The notes: generated from the sequence alone by a model not told the origin. Numbered from the stretch's first letter, positions 11,885 through 24,071 are shown. The stretch is DNA of 64,000 nt from Nymphaea colorata (GCF_008831285.2 NC_045145.1:3824723-3888722); one strand, 5' to 3'. Translations and numbers: made by a program.

Positions 11885-13429
11885 TATAAATTAAATAAAA
11901 AAAATGTGTACCTCATTAACTCTTTAATTTTTATAGTTTGGAGTGCTGTTCTCGAATTATTATAGCTTCCACTTAGCCTTCGAGGGACTAAGCTGTCAAG
12001 AAAATATTTTTTTTTCACTGACTGGGTTCAGCCAGATGCTTAGAACAGGTGACTGACTTCAAAACTCTCACAACTTTGTGTGAAAACCCGTGTTTGGTTT
12101 CCTACAACTTGATCAAGTGTAACTTTTTCTTCGTTTGAAATTGCAGGGACCTTTTGTCGTCATGTTTTTGGAGAAGTGAGGAAATCATTAGGTTTCAGAA
12201 TTTCCATAAGATATTCATTTAAGATGGATGTCGTGGCCCTTTTAGCACTTGTGACAAGTTTTCCCAGCGAAAAGCTTTGCTACCAAGATTTCTGATGACG
12301 GTTTAAGATTCGATAGGACTTTAGTTAATTTGAAGGTAAAAGAAGTCTAGGAAAAATTTGTAGCATGAGCTACTGCCCAACAAAAAGGCCGAAACCTCTA
12401 ACCTTCCTTCCTTGCATGAGATTTTCAAGCCTACCTCATTTCTAAGTGGCCATAAGTTTATTCCCTCCACCCGTCATTTGTTGTTGCATTCCTTTCAATT
12501 TTCCCTATGTGGGGATTAAGCAAAAACCCTAATCTACATCACGGATCCAAACCACTTGCACCCCTACTCAGGAGCAAAGCCAGGATTTTCTTCAGGGGTG
12601 GGCCGACAGTCCAACCTCTAGATCTGGATAGGGCCAAATTGAATTCTAATTCAAAAATTACATGACGCAATTAAAAATCAACCCCCCTCCCTGCCCACAT
12701 AAAATCAACCTGATCTAGACATAGATTTTCGACAGTGTATTCATGTGATAAAACATAAAATTTTCGATGTTTGAAATGTATTATTCTTTGTATTGAACAG
12801 TAGTATAGTCCTTTTCCTTTAAGGCTGTATTTGTTTCAACACGGATCTCAGTTTCTTGGTGATTTAAGACCCTTAAGATCTCAGATCCGTGGGTTGAACA
12901 CTTTATCTTTCATTTGACCATAAATTCATGGTTTTTAACATGTAACATAGATTTAAAATTGATGCTACTGAGATCTTGAGTTTAAACTCTCAAAATATAC
13001 TTTTTTATGCAGTCTTGAATTTAAGATCTAAAGCTACCAAACACAACCTAATCAGACTCGAACTCAATTCTAGCTTACATTTTTTCTAGCTTACATTTTT
13101 AATTTAGTAGACTATAGATTTTACCGGACCATCTTTTACTGAGTACTCGTCAATGAAAGCATACGAACATCATATCTCTAGATCTAAAATCTCGAGTAAA
13201 CAAACACCCGCATGGAATGGAGGGAGACTTGGATGTCATACCCAAGTTGGACAGTGACAGACATGGACAGGTGGTCTACGAAGCTTGGCGATGTACACAC
13301 CTTTCAAACGGAAACGACACAAAGTATGTTGATATCATACACAATTACCAAAACAACCTTGATATTTTTGTCTTTTCTTTTGCACATCATCGGCCGACAC
13401 CCCGCTCCGAGCTTGGCTTGCAATTAAAC
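11885..13429. other. Intergenic stretch with repeat remnants, no gene
   Basis: It contains the left part of another AGGGGCGGAGCC-type element (AGGAGCAAAGCCAGGATTTT near 12570). It also holds a segment at about 12825-13050 that starts TGTATTTGTTTCAACACGGATC and ends ACCAAACACAACCT, a probable Tourist-like remnant related to those near 19710 and 27290. Nothing coding is supported. Confidence 0.5.
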
Positions 13430-13770
13430 TTTGGCATGGGGCCAGGCTGCTGTCGACTAGGGCACCGGCTCCAGCCCAAAAAAAAAAAGAGATCTAGGCT
13501 GGCCCTATAAGTATAGGTGGGCCTCATAATTAGTTTTTATTTTTTTTTATTAATTTGTATATATATTCATAATTTTTTATTATGAGTAATTATATTTATA
13601 TATTATTTTATATTTAAAAAATAATTTTTAATTTACTCGGGCCGAGCTCTGGTTTTTCGAGTCGGGCAGAGCTCGGGATTTCAAAGTCGAGCCAGGCCTG
13701 GGTTTTCGATGTCGGGTAGGCCCAGGCCCGACTCGTTGCCAGGCCGAGCCAGCCCGATGCCGAGACTTAC
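13430..13770. mobile_element. GGGCC-rich hAT-type MITE, diverged copy (approximate ends)
   Basis: GC-rich margins built of GGGCC, GGCCCGA and CCGAGC words flank an AT-rich core (13535-13635). This is the same layout as the better delimited copies at 15696, 17035 and 21536. The right end GCCCGATGCCGAGACTTAC matches the family end. The left boundary and the duplication were not resolved. Confidence 0.6.
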
Positions 13771-13809
13771 TTGCAACCACCTCATCAATGTCTTCTACCT
13801 CATATTTGA

Positions 13810-14170
13810 GGTTGGATTAAGGATGTCAATGTACGCCATTTAAATCATATATTTAACCAAACCAGATGTTACCTGAAAAATCTGACCCATTTCAGATTTA
13901 AGAAATGACATGTGATCATAATCAGATTTGGATTTACATAAACATCCAACGCTCTTATATTTTGAAAATCGATCAAGTTCAGTTTAAAATTTAGATTCGG
14001 ATTTGGAGATGAATATAAAAAACAAATTTAGATTCGAGAGTGCTAACATTTGAAAAGTGGATCTGATTAAGAATAGATCTGATCGATCAAATTCAACTTA
14101 ATCCGATTTTATGTAATTGGATTTGGATCATGTGTTGTGAAAATGAATTCAGATCCGAGTAGCACAAGTT
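13810..14170. repeat. GGATGTCAAT-type repeat, diverged copy
   Basis: It starts AAGGATGTCAATG and continues with repeated ATTTGGATTC / AATCAGATTTGG words, as does the element at 19224. The right end is not resolved. No coding capacity. Confidence 0.45.
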
Positions 14171-14619
14171 CCGCATGACAGAAAGAACCCAAGGTTAGGA
14201 GATTTAAGGTGTTGTGAATATTACCCTGGTTACCATATTGTTTGCTTATTGATAGATTGTATCATCTCATGTGTATCATTGTGCATTGGCTCGTATTACT
14301 CTAAAGATCTTAAACTTGAAAAATAGTGAAAAAGGCAAAAAAAATATGTTTACTTGTACGGCCTCTATCTGCTGATACGTATCATATCAGCCTTATGTGC
14401 AATATTTTATCAACACATTTTTTGTTTACGTATGAAATTTAGTCTTGCATTTAAGATTGTGAGTAATCTTGCGAGTTGCGAGACTCATAAGGGGTTAAGT
14501 AGTTCTTAATATACTTGTGATGTATGAACCAGTGCTACTAAGCGGGTTGGGATCCACCAGACAGAGGGGTCCGAGCTTACTGCAGGAGATGCCATTCTCT
14601 TAAGGGCTCTAGATCTTAA

Positions 14620-14894
14620 GGCCTGTTTAAATCTATGGAACTTTACTATAGAGCCGAAACGACAGAAAGTTCCAGTTGCAGACAAACACAGAACTTTAGT
14701 GTTTGGAGGAATTTTTATACTAGGAGGAATTTTTTGTCCATCAACTTTTCAATACCCAAACAAAAGTTCCATGAAATCAAACAAATAGAGCCAATGGAAA
14801 GTACAACAAAAATTCTACCAAAAAAAAAATGTCTGGTATTAAATACCCAGTAGTTTTAAGTCCAGGTATTTAGGTTTATGTATTCAAACGGGTC
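14620..14894. mobile_element. Tourist-like (PIF/Harbinger-type) MITE (about 275 bp)
   Basis: The left end GGCCTGTTTAAAT is preceded by TAA and the right end is ATTCAAACGGGTCC. The ends are inverted apart from a few mismatches. The TAA flank and GGNCNGTTTGAAT end resemble the elements at 17809 and 25013. The right flank does not match TAA, so the right boundary may be off by a few bases. Confidence 0.5.
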
Positions 14895-15565
14895 CGACTT
14901 AGGTTGGTATCTGAATCTATATAGAAACTTAAGCAGAATTGACAAGGAAAAGAAAATGCAAATCCCTTACTTTTTAATAAACTTCTCATACTTTGTGGCT
15001 CCATAGCGCTACCATCGACGTAACTTGCATTTAATGCCTCATAAATTTGACCGGCAATTTAAGAGTTATTGTTCGTAATAGGAATCTGAAAAAACTCCAA
15101 GACAAATTTAAATAGGGGATTCAGAAAATATATCTTCGGACTCGCATTAACCATGCAAAAATAGATCCGAATCCCATCAGGCCCACATGATCCAACTATT
15201 GCGGAGGGTCGTGCTTGAGTTAGAGATCTATAAACCAAGATTTATCAAATAAGGAAGCAGTTATTCAGGAAAAACCTGACCTCCTTAATATTTGAAAGCA
15301 GACATTCCTATGGATCTAATTCTTGAGCAATTTGTTGCTATTTCATGAACCTACTCTGGAGCAAAACAAATTCATGAAACAATATAACATAGTGTTCTTT
15401 ATAAAACAGACTTTTTCCGCTACCAACATCCCCTCAAAAGACTGTTAAACAGCATATAAACACTGTATTAATCCTTTTCAGACACTAGATTGTAGTGTCC
15501 TATGAATATGTCCTATTCATTGATATCTTTAAGACATATTTATGGAAACTAATATAGTGTTCTTG

Positions 15566-15566
<1 letters not shown>

Positions 15567-15625
<59 letters not shown>
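15567..15625. repeat. (TA)n microsatellite
   Basis: About 59 bp of uninterrupted TA repeat. Confidence 0.95.
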
Positions 15626-15628
<3 letters not shown>

Positions 15629-15695
15629 AAGTTAGGTTCTACCTTCAATCACAAGCAAAAAGGAAAGAGGAAAAGAGAGCATGCGCTCTTGGGAG

Positions 15696-15944
15696 GAGGG
15701 GTGCGCATCGGGCCAGGCATGGACGCTTGAAGAAATCAGGTTGGGCCTGGCCTGGGCCCAGTAATTTTTTTTATTTTTTATTATATTTTAATACATATTT
15801 CTATGTAAATAAATATGTATATATATATATTTAATTTTTTTTAAGTAAGTCGGGCCTAAGGGAAAACCGGGCCAACAAAATGGGTTTCAGGCCGGCCCGA
15901 GCCTGACTCCCAATTGAGCCGGCTCTTACGGATGTTCACCCCTA
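15696..15944. mobile_element. GGGCC-rich hAT-type MITE (249 bp)
   Basis: The ends are GAGGGGTGCGCATCGGG and GATGTTCACCCCTA. Eight-bp flanks CTTGGGAG (15688-15695) and CTTTGGAG (15945-15952) differ at one base. Layout: GGCC-rich arms around a poly(A/T)-rich core. No coding capacity. Confidence 0.8.
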
Positions 15945-15952
15945 CTTTGGAG

Positions 15953-17034
15953 TTGAAACTAGGGTCAGTTGGCTTAAATACAAATATTGTAAGTATCATA
16001 TACTAAAATGAGATCCTTAAACTTCATCTAATTTTTTAGCATACTTAAGAGAAGATAGTAAGGTAGAGAAGTCGATCGCTCTCTCGTCCGTTAAATTCAA
16101 AGTGAATTTCACGAAGAAACTCGACTGAACTGATACTAACTACTAAGTTGTTCAATTATCCTAAATTGGTATTTTTCAAAACAATTTTTAATTTCAAAAT
16201 TTCAGAAAAAATAACGTCGTTCTAAAACTCAGTCAAATTGATGCGAATCCAATTGAGCGCCCCCTGACGATATCATGTCTGGTTTTTTTTTATTTATATA
16301 AAAATTTAAAATATTTTAAAAATTTTCAAAAAAAATTAATGTAAGAAAAGTCTGATACAGTCGTATGTGAGTCAACCGATACAGCTCCAATACCGATACT
16401 AACAACCTTAGAATCACCCAATTGTCTCGGCCGACACTGCTTCCAACTCGCTTTGCATTAAAAACTCGTGGAAGTCATAAAGGTTGCCGAGGATATTGCC
16501 TATTGGTTCAGTTGAATTTTCTATTCACCTACCCTTTTGTTCTTATTCTCTATTGGCTTTTCTCAATACTGACAGAAATCATCTAATTTTTTTAAATTTT
16601 ATTTTTCTACCCATGTGCTGGTTCCTTCTTAGATAGATTATTTTTATTAATAAGCAACGAGAATTCAGCTGTCCGAATTATGGATTATAAACTATACTAT
16701 AGATTATTATTTTAAAATTGCAAAGTCCATATGTTTATGAGGTAGGTAGCAAGGGGAGCATAAATGCATGTGGTAGAGGGAAATAAATATTTAAGTAAGC
16801 AAAAAAGGCGCATTTAATCTAAGAGCTTCAGTTTTTTCCACTTTATCTTACTAGTTTTTTCTACTTTATCTTACTTACATTGACAAGAATAAGAGTTTAC
16901 TTCAACCGTTGCTTCATATTTAATTTGTCCGAATGAAATGGCAGCACTACGCACTGTTTTATATAAAGGGCAAAAACAACACACATTTTAACTGAAAAAT
17001 TATAAAAAATTTGAAGTTTCATGTGCCTCAAATG
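15953..17034. other. Intergenic stretch, no gene
   Basis: AT-rich DNA without supported frames or clear element boundaries. Confidence 0.5.
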
Positions 17035-17335
17035 TAGATCTGGGCATCCGGCTGGCCCGGCCCGATAAGTGTGGGCTTCGGGTCCACCCGACGCTCGGAA
17101 CCTGAGCCCCGGCTTGGGCTCGATAGCCGAGTTTTGGGTTTGGCCTGATTAAAATAAAAAATATTTTTAAAATATAAAATAAAAGTTTTTGAATATAAAG
17201 TACAGTTTTAATAATAAAATGTGTATTATTATTAATTAAAAATCATAAAAAAAAAACTAGGCCCGATCGGGCCGGTGCGGGTCGGTTTTTTCAAACCCGA
17301 TCGGGCTGGGTACGGAGGCCCATTGCCCAGGCTTA
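17035..17335. mobile_element. GGGCC-rich hAT-type MITE (301 bp)
   Basis: It begins TAGATCTGGGCATCCGG and ends GCCCAGGCTTA. The flanks are the identical 8 bp CTCAAATG (17027-17034 and 17336-17343). One caution: the right flank of the related copy near 33470 also reads CTCAAATG, so part of that string could belong to the family's right end. Confidence 0.75.
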
Positions 17336-17808
17336 CTCAAATGATAGGTGGACAACGGGTTAGGCCGGGTCTGCTTGAATGAGGACCTGCCAGACCGGAT
17401 TTGGTATTAGGCCTGAGTTGGACTCGAACCATATCAAGATGGGCACACTTTTTCAGGCAATGACAATTGATAATATAACAAGGATTCACAATTGCATCAC
17501 TTCAGAAAATGTCGGGAACATTCACTTTGAAAAACAAACCTGGAGTAACCTCAAGAAGATGTCAATTTTTCCTTTCAATCACTATGTTCTGTTGTGAAGT
17601 ACTAACACCAATAAACTGATCATCTATACCATTTCTTCTTTCTAACACCTCAATCTAAGTGTTCTTATATTCTATGCCATTGTCGGATTTTAACATGTTG
17701 ATATGTTTCCATACACATTGTCAAAATCTTAAAACTTGTTGTTTGATACATGTGTAATAACAACTTGATCTATGCCATGCACATTTTTAAGACTAGTATT
17801 GTCCATAA

Positions 17809-18042
17809 GGCCCCGTCTGATGGCAGATAAAAATTTGGAACCGTAAATTTATCATGAAAAAAAAAATCCATGGTAAAAAGACAGACCTCAAAAGGTCCGA
17901 CTTTTTTGCAAGATAAAAATCATCCTAATCTATCTATTTCAGCGGGATAATTTTTCTTGTATTTGATTTGAAAGTAAAAAGCCGTACAAAAACGGCAAGT
18001 TCTCCGGATGCACAGTAAAATCCTTGTGCATCAAACGGGGCC
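17809..18042. mobile_element. Tourist-like MITE, copy B (234 bp) with TAA target duplication
   Basis: The left end is GGCCCCGTCTGATG and the right end CATCAAACGGGGCC, near-perfect inverted repeats. Both are flanked by TAA (17806-17808 and 18043-18045), the PIF/Harbinger signature. Inside is the short palindrome CAGACC...GGTCCGAC followed by TTTTTTGCA, shared with the copies at 3176 and 34496. No coding capacity. Confidence 0.85.
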
Positions 18043-18045
18043 TAA

Positions 18046-19223
18046 TTAACAAACACATGTGCTCTAGAATCGATAATCCAATTTTTTGAATAATAAGAAA
18101 AAATAATATGTGAATTCGATATATGGAATCAAAGTGGATGCAACCATAGCGGTGTTATATTTTGCTTGCAGGCATTTTGAATAATCTTGGTAATGATCTT
18201 GTACTAAGTAGTAAGACCAAGGGAAGTAGATTCAACAAGCTGATTGAATGGTGCAGCAACATGATTATAGGAGCGGCTCTATTTGAATGCTTCCTTTGAA
18301 CGATCTACTACCTGTAAAAGACAGGATTTACCATGTTAGATCCAACGTTTTATAAAAGGTGTAAATTAATTTTAGATTTGATTTCTTTTTTATTATAGCT
18401 GGTCCATGGTTTTCTTTTTTAGTGTAAATGGTAGCATAAGTTGCTTTTTCAGTATTAAATGCATTAATATCGGCATTAAAAACTGTCTTTTTAGACGTTT
18501 CACTAGAATGGGTTGCATGCATTGGATGTTGTTCCATATTCACTACTTTGCAATGTATTTCTTCCCTCCTATAATGAAGCATTTGTTGGTATCACATGCC
18601 AAGTTGGTACCAAGGAGTATTTAGCTATGAACATGTTCAAATTTGTTCACAAGTCCAGCCAATAACTGCTTTCATTTTCATGCGATTTTTTGAACAAGAC
18701 AATATGAGTATATGTGGAATTTTACGATTCATTTTCATCGCACAACGGCTTCATTTTGCAAAAATAATAAAAAAAAAATAAAAAGAGCATCCTTCTTGAG
18801 ATTATGAATTTCATATTATTTAAATGATACATTGGGCGGGTGTTGAATTGCTCATTGTAGATCTCACGGCCCTGATTTTTTGAGCAATATTTAAGAACAA
18901 GAACCCCCCGGCAATTCACATAATTTCATTCAATTGAGAAATCAAGACATAACAAGATCATTAGATGATCTCCACTCGTGATGCTTTGTAACATTAATGC
19001 CCAGCTTGGTACTTTCACCATCAACGTAACCGAGTTTTGAGCTGCCACTAAGATTAAAAGATAATAATAACAAATTTGGACCAAAAGAGATAATTTTTTT
19101 CCATTCAGCAAAATAGATGTGATTATAGTGTTGGGTCTGTGTTATTCGATCAATATTCCCTCAACCCCGCCATTCAACAAGCTAGCGATTGATTTGTCCA
19201 TAACGAGTTATCATCACTAGCGG
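18046..19223. other. Intergenic stretch, no gene
   Basis: Short frames at 18328-19111 overlap on both strands and show no recognised similarity. No element ends were found. Confidence 0.5.
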
Positions 19224-19658
19224 CTAGGGATGTCAATGAATCGGAATCAGAAATACTCAGCCATATCGGCTTTTTCAGATATTCATATACTCAAATTCAA
19301 ATACATATGAAGAAAATTTATATTTGAATCTGAATATGAAATTGAAGTTCACAATTTCAGTCTGGTTTGAATTTGATTTTTACATTCATGTCTGAATCTG
19401 AACCCGAATTTTAGACTGAAAATGACCATTTTGAAAATGTAAGAGCATGGAATATGGGATGTTTATTTAAAACTAAATTTGATCTCAATCTGAATTTCAT
19501 CTAATATTTAAGTATATCCAAATCTGATCAGATGTCATTTTTTAAATCCAAATTTGATCTGATATCTTAAACATATATTGGTTTTTTTTTTTCATATCTG
19601 ATTTTTTGGAACAATTCGACCAAATTTCCAATTCAAGTTCAATATATTTACATCCCTA
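19224..19658. mobile_element. TAGGGATGTCAAT...TTTACATCCCTA element (435 bp)
   Basis: Inverted ends TAGGGATGTCAATG and ATATTTACATCCCTA enclose a tract made almost wholly of diverged GAATCTGAATTTGGAT-like words in both orientations. This is a common plant hAT-type MITE layout. The adjacent 8 bp (CTAGCGGC and CTTGCTAT) match only in part. Confidence 0.7.
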
Positions 19659-20070
19659 CTTGCTATAACTGATGAGGATAGAAGCCTCTATTGTGATACC
19701 ATGAGGTCGTGTTTGATAGCCTTAAATCTTAGTTTGGGAGGTGGATTTTAAATCCCTTAATCCTGATAAATGTTAGAGTCACATATTTAAGATCATGGGT
19801 GTGGGAAGGTGAGGGCGTTGGTGGTCCGGAATACCTTAAATCCATGGATCTGAGCCAGATCCGTGGTGAAGCAAACACAAGGAAAGATCACAAAACAAGG
19901 AAGAACTAGTATTCCTGTTGTTAAGTCATTCAGGCTTACATGTGCAGCCAACAACTCCTCAATCTCTTTTGTTGCATATTAATTTTGGTTTCAATGATAG
20001 GCCAAATTTTTCTCAACTTCAGTAATTGCCATAAAAAAACACAAAATAAGGAAATTTGTCATGCGAGTAT
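19659..20070. other. Intergenic stretch with a Tourist-like remnant
   Basis: About 19708-19876 runs from GAGGTCGTGTTTGATAGCC to CCGTGGTGAAGCAAACACA, an imperfect inverted pair suggesting an old Tourist-type element. No gene is seen. Confidence 0.45.
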
Positions 20071-20252
20071 GTAGGGGAGGAGCCAGGATTTTTTTCAGGG
20101 ACGGGTCAAACGGTCTGCGGGTCAAGCCAAGAGGGGCGACAGGTCAGGCCAAGATGAGCGACGGGTCGGGCCAAAGTAAAAAAAAATTGTTTTTTTCGCT
20201 ATAAAAAAAATCCTGCACTCACCCGGGTCACGGCCCAAGCTCCCCTCCCCCA
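20071..20252. mobile_element. Small hAT-type MITE, AGGGGAGGAGCC family (182 bp)
   Basis: It begins GTAGGGGAGGAGCCAGG and ends AGCTCCCCTCCCCCA. It is flanked by the exact 8-bp duplication GCGAGTAT (20063-20070 and 20253-20260). Same family as 11679-11876. Confidence 0.88.
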
Positions 20253-21164
20253 GCGAGTATTGGTAATTGCCATGTTCCAATGGTTGATTTACCAAAAAAA
20301 AAACATCATATAAGCACAAAAGCATAGTGATAATGGAGGGAATTGCTGGTGATGCAATATTATTGATACAATGACACCCTAACGCACACAGGTATGCGTG
20401 ATATGCTCATGTACCAGTGTCGGTACATGGGTTTGGTGACACGGGTACGTGGGTATAGGTATATTATAAAGGTTAAAAAGTTAAGTTGTCAAACTCAATA
20501 TTTTTTTTAATTTAATTATTCGCTTCTTTTTTACCTCTCTTCCATCAAGATCCTATATTTTCCTCTCATTTTCCTTTAATTTTGAGAATTTTTGTAGACT
20601 ATTATGTCTATAATGTACATATTTTCATATACACTCTATTATTACCTTGTACCTAAATTTTTACCCATAACCACATTCACCCTGTACCTAAAACCCATCT
20701 GCCTCATATAAGGGAAGGACTATAGATTTCCTTTTTGCATAAAAAAAAAGGAAATTAGCAGCTCTTCTATATTGTGAAAAAATACATATGAATAATGCAG
20801 ACCACAAGAAAAAGAAGGGAATGACCTCAACCAGTAGAATCGTTTCATATTGGAGAAAACCAGGTGAACAAACATCCCTGAAGGACATGCATGTGCCAAT
20901 GAAATTTGATGTTGCATGTATAGCTTGCGAAAGACAGTGAACAATAATCTCTTCAAAAGGACACACATGTACCAATGAAATTAGAAGTTGCATGTTATAT
21001 GATGAAATTAGTCCCCTTGTTATTGCAGAAGACATATATATATATATATATATATATCATTTAAGTTATTCTCATGACACTTTTTCATCTTCTAGAAATC
21101 ATTTATCCTACATAAATTAGTTATTGCTAGAAATTAGTTATTCTCAGTACACATTTTCGTCTTA
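20253..21164. other. Intergenic stretch, no gene
   Basis: It contains a short stretch of the GTGTCGGTACATGGG type near 20415-20455, probably one end of the GTGTCC hAT family delimited at 60345, and a TA microsatellite at 21032-21057. Confidence 0.5.
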
Positions 21165-21195
<31 letters not shown>

Positions 21196-21330
21196 AAAAG
21201 AGGTGTAGAAGGTGAAATATGATGTCACGAAGAAGCCCAAATAGGTAACGAGAAGTCACATCGATAGACACACTTTTGGCATGAAAATGAGGGAAGATGT
21301 AAAACAAATGAAATAAGATAAACACTAAGC
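21165..21330. repeat. (GA)n-anchored dispersed repeat, copy 1
   Basis: An AG microsatellite is followed by about 140 bp that recurs at 24857-25012 with roughly 85-90 percent identity (both contain TGATAGACACACTTTT-like and GGGAAGATGTAAAACAAATG words). The boundaries coincide with the microsatellite on the left and the word CACTAAG on the right. No coding capacity; the class of element is unknown. Confidence 0.75.
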
Positions 21331-21535
21331 GACAATGTGGAACTCGATCTCAAAAAACTTTACATTTCCATTCAGAGTGAGCGGCAATCTGACAGGTCTT
21401 CTATCAAAGAATGGTTGTGGCGGTTCGCATCCCCAAAATTTGTTGTTTTTTGAGTGCTCCAGAAAAATGAGTTTTGCTTTGAAAATGAGAGACAAATGGA
21501 CTCGCCTGTTGGTACAAAGATCGACCGTTCCTGGT

Positions 21536-21864
21536 TAAGGCTGGGCGTCGGGCCGACCCACCGCCGAGCTGGCCCGGGCTTGGGCCGGGAAAAACCGGGC
21601 CCGGGCCCAATAGGCAGGCCCGGGTCAGCCCGGCCCGTTTAGATTAAAAAAATATTTTTTAATTTTTTATTTTAATAATATATATTTATTATTAATAAAT
21701 ATATTTTATATTTAGAAAATTATTTTATAATTAAAAAATTATTTTTAAATTTTAAATGGGCCGGGCCGGGGCCGAGACCCGGGCTAATGGGCCGAGCTCA
21801 CCGGCCCATCGGGCCGAGACCTGGGCTATCGGGCCGGATCGGGTCGGCCCGATGCCCACTGTTA
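21536..21864. mobile_element. GGGCC-rich hAT-type MITE (329 bp)
   Basis: It begins TAAGGCTGGGCGTCGGGCC and ends GCCCGATGCCCACTGTTA. The flanks TTCCTGGT (21528-21535) and TTCTTGGT (21865-21872) agree at 7 of 8 positions. GC-rich arms surround an AT-rich core (21640-21750). The frames read across it (21404-21642) are artefacts of the GC-rich arms. Confidence 0.85.
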
Positions 21865-22689
21865 TTCTTGGTATTTTTACCGGGGGTAATCAATCCAACG
21901 GTTATATTTATTATTGATTCAATTCATTTTGGCTTAAACATCTCTTCATTATATATGTTCATTATATATGTGGTGTAGTGTTTGAGAAAAATATTAAAAG
22001 TTTAATGTTTCAAACTTTTAAAAGAATGATTCAAGAATTACTTGAGAATGTAAAACATTTTGGAGAAAACTAAAATTGAGAAATCTTTATAAATATTATT
22101 TGGAAAGCTTGGGAATCATTTTGAAGTCACTTTAGTGTTCTCTTAAGACTTTAAGTAGGTTTGAGATTTTGCTCTAATTTGGTTACTACTTATTTAAAGT
22201 CTCATCTCATCTTGCTTAAGTTCTTTAGATAAGTAATTGTCATCATAAGTGATATTAAGTGAGGCATATGATTATAAGAAAATAATTTTTTCCTACCACA
22301 ACATTCATCTACAAACATTTCTACCATAGCATTCATCTAAAAACATTCATACCATAACATACATCTAAGATTTTTGTTTTCATAATTATCATACATAAGA
22401 TGAAAAGATTTTTGAAAATAGATTGGAGTTGCAGATCATCAAACATGAATCCAATATTTGGTCATTACTTGAGTTTTGGTCTTGATAATGTCGGTAAAAG
22501 AGAACGATCTTGAAAAAAAATATGTTCAAAAGAATGGGAAAGGTAGAGGCTTGTTCAAAAGAGAAAAATAGAGAAAGAGAAAAAGAAAAAGAAAGATTTT
22601 GAATATCACTAAATGAGATATTTTTAAAAAGGAAGAAATACATATTTTTGTATGTATTTTATATGTACATACATACTTGTATATGTGTA

Positions 22690-23110
22690 AACGTATGTAT
22701 GTAAAAACTTTGAAAAATGAAGTATTAACTTAAATAGAGAAAAAAAAAAGAAGTTCTTAGAAGAAAGAGAGAAAGAAAGAAATGCACAATACGTGTATAT
22801 ATTGTCACACATACACGTATATGAAAGTTTATAAAAGAAGGTATTGATTGGAAGAGAAAGAGATATTTTAGAGGGAAAAAAATAGAGGAATATATATATA
22901 TATATATATAATTTATAGGAAAAGACATTTAACTTGAATAGAGAAATAAAAGATTTTAGAGGGAGAAAAGAAAACACATGTATATATGCATTTATGTATA
23001 TGTGAAAAGATGTAAAATAGAATATGTAAATCTAAAAAGAGAAGAATGAAGAAAATCATTATGTGCACATATATATACATAACATGTATATACGTATGTG
23101 TCTTCATGAG
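22690..23110. repeat. Diverged purine-rich / TATA-rich tandem array
   Basis: A unit consisting of a GTATATG-rich part, then GAAAA..TATTAACTTAAATAGAG-like sequence, then a GAAAGA tract occurs about four times, starting near 22690, 22815, 22905 and 23000. Spacing is uneven and identity low. The minus-strand frames across it (22389-23107) are Phe/Ser-rich by-products. Confidence 0.5.
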
Positions 23111-23296
23111 AGAGACTTAAAACATCCGACTTCAAGTTTGATGTAGGTCAGAATGAATATTGAACTCATTGCAAGAACTTAAGGTAAGTCTCCAAAACCA
23201 CATTAGAAAATGTTCTTTTGAAAATATTTTGAAAAACATGGTTTCAAACATTTTTATCTATGAACATAAAACATAGTTATCTCACTTGTTATAAGG

Positions 23297-23338
23297 AAAT
23301 ATGTTTTTTCCACCGTTAATATGTTTTTTCCACCGTTG
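23297..23338. repeat. Short tandem duplication (about 20-bp unit, two copies)
   Basis: ATATGTTTTTTCCACCGTT occurs twice in immediate succession. Confidence 0.85.
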
Positions 23339-23592
23339 GATATGTAAGAAAATCAAACCACATGATAAGGCGTTCATTAGGTTTCTTAATTGAATGATTA
23401 GAAGGAAACTAACGCAAAATGACATGAAAATGCATATTAATATGTACATATTTGTGAGGGTACAAATCTCAACCTCAAAAATTAACATAAAAATAAAGAG
23501 TCTCAAACCACACTTTCATTCCCGTTGTGCATTCACATATATGAATAGAAAAATTAAGCAACTATGCATGAACAATATCTTCAAAATAAAGT

Positions 23593-23945
23593 AATATTCA
23601 AGTAATAGAAGGAACTTGTTCAATCATAAAATGCAATATCATCTCATCTTCTCATGCTCGCGATGCACTCAAGCATAGCTTCTTGACTCTAAAAGAAAAA
23701 GTTGAAAGTTATCTCATATGGTCATGGGGACATTAAGAAGAGAGGAAACAAGGAAACCACAACAAGACTATATTCAAGAAAAAAGAGAGCATGATTCAAT
23801 CATAAAATGAAATATCATCTCATCTTTTCATGCTCCCTGTGCACTCAAGAATAGCTTCTTGACTTTAAAATAGAGATTTGAGAGTTATCTTATATGGCAA
23901 TGAGGAGATGAAGAAGAAAGGAAAGAGAGAAAACAATGAAATGAA
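23593..23945. repeat. 176-bp direct duplication, diverged
   Basis: CAATCATAAAATG at 23621 recurs at 23797. The following 120 bp (ATATCATCTCATCTT, AGCTTCTTGACT, GAGTTATCT-like words) align throughout with scattered substitutions. Non-coding. Confidence 0.8.
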
Positions 23946-24071
23946 TGAAATAAGATGTTGATTACATACCTCTAATGAAAATGATTTTAGAAAAAAAAAG
24001 AAAAAACCTTGCTTGGAATGATCTTAGATCCCCTTGAGTAGAACAACTAAGGGTAGAATAATGAAGAGGAT

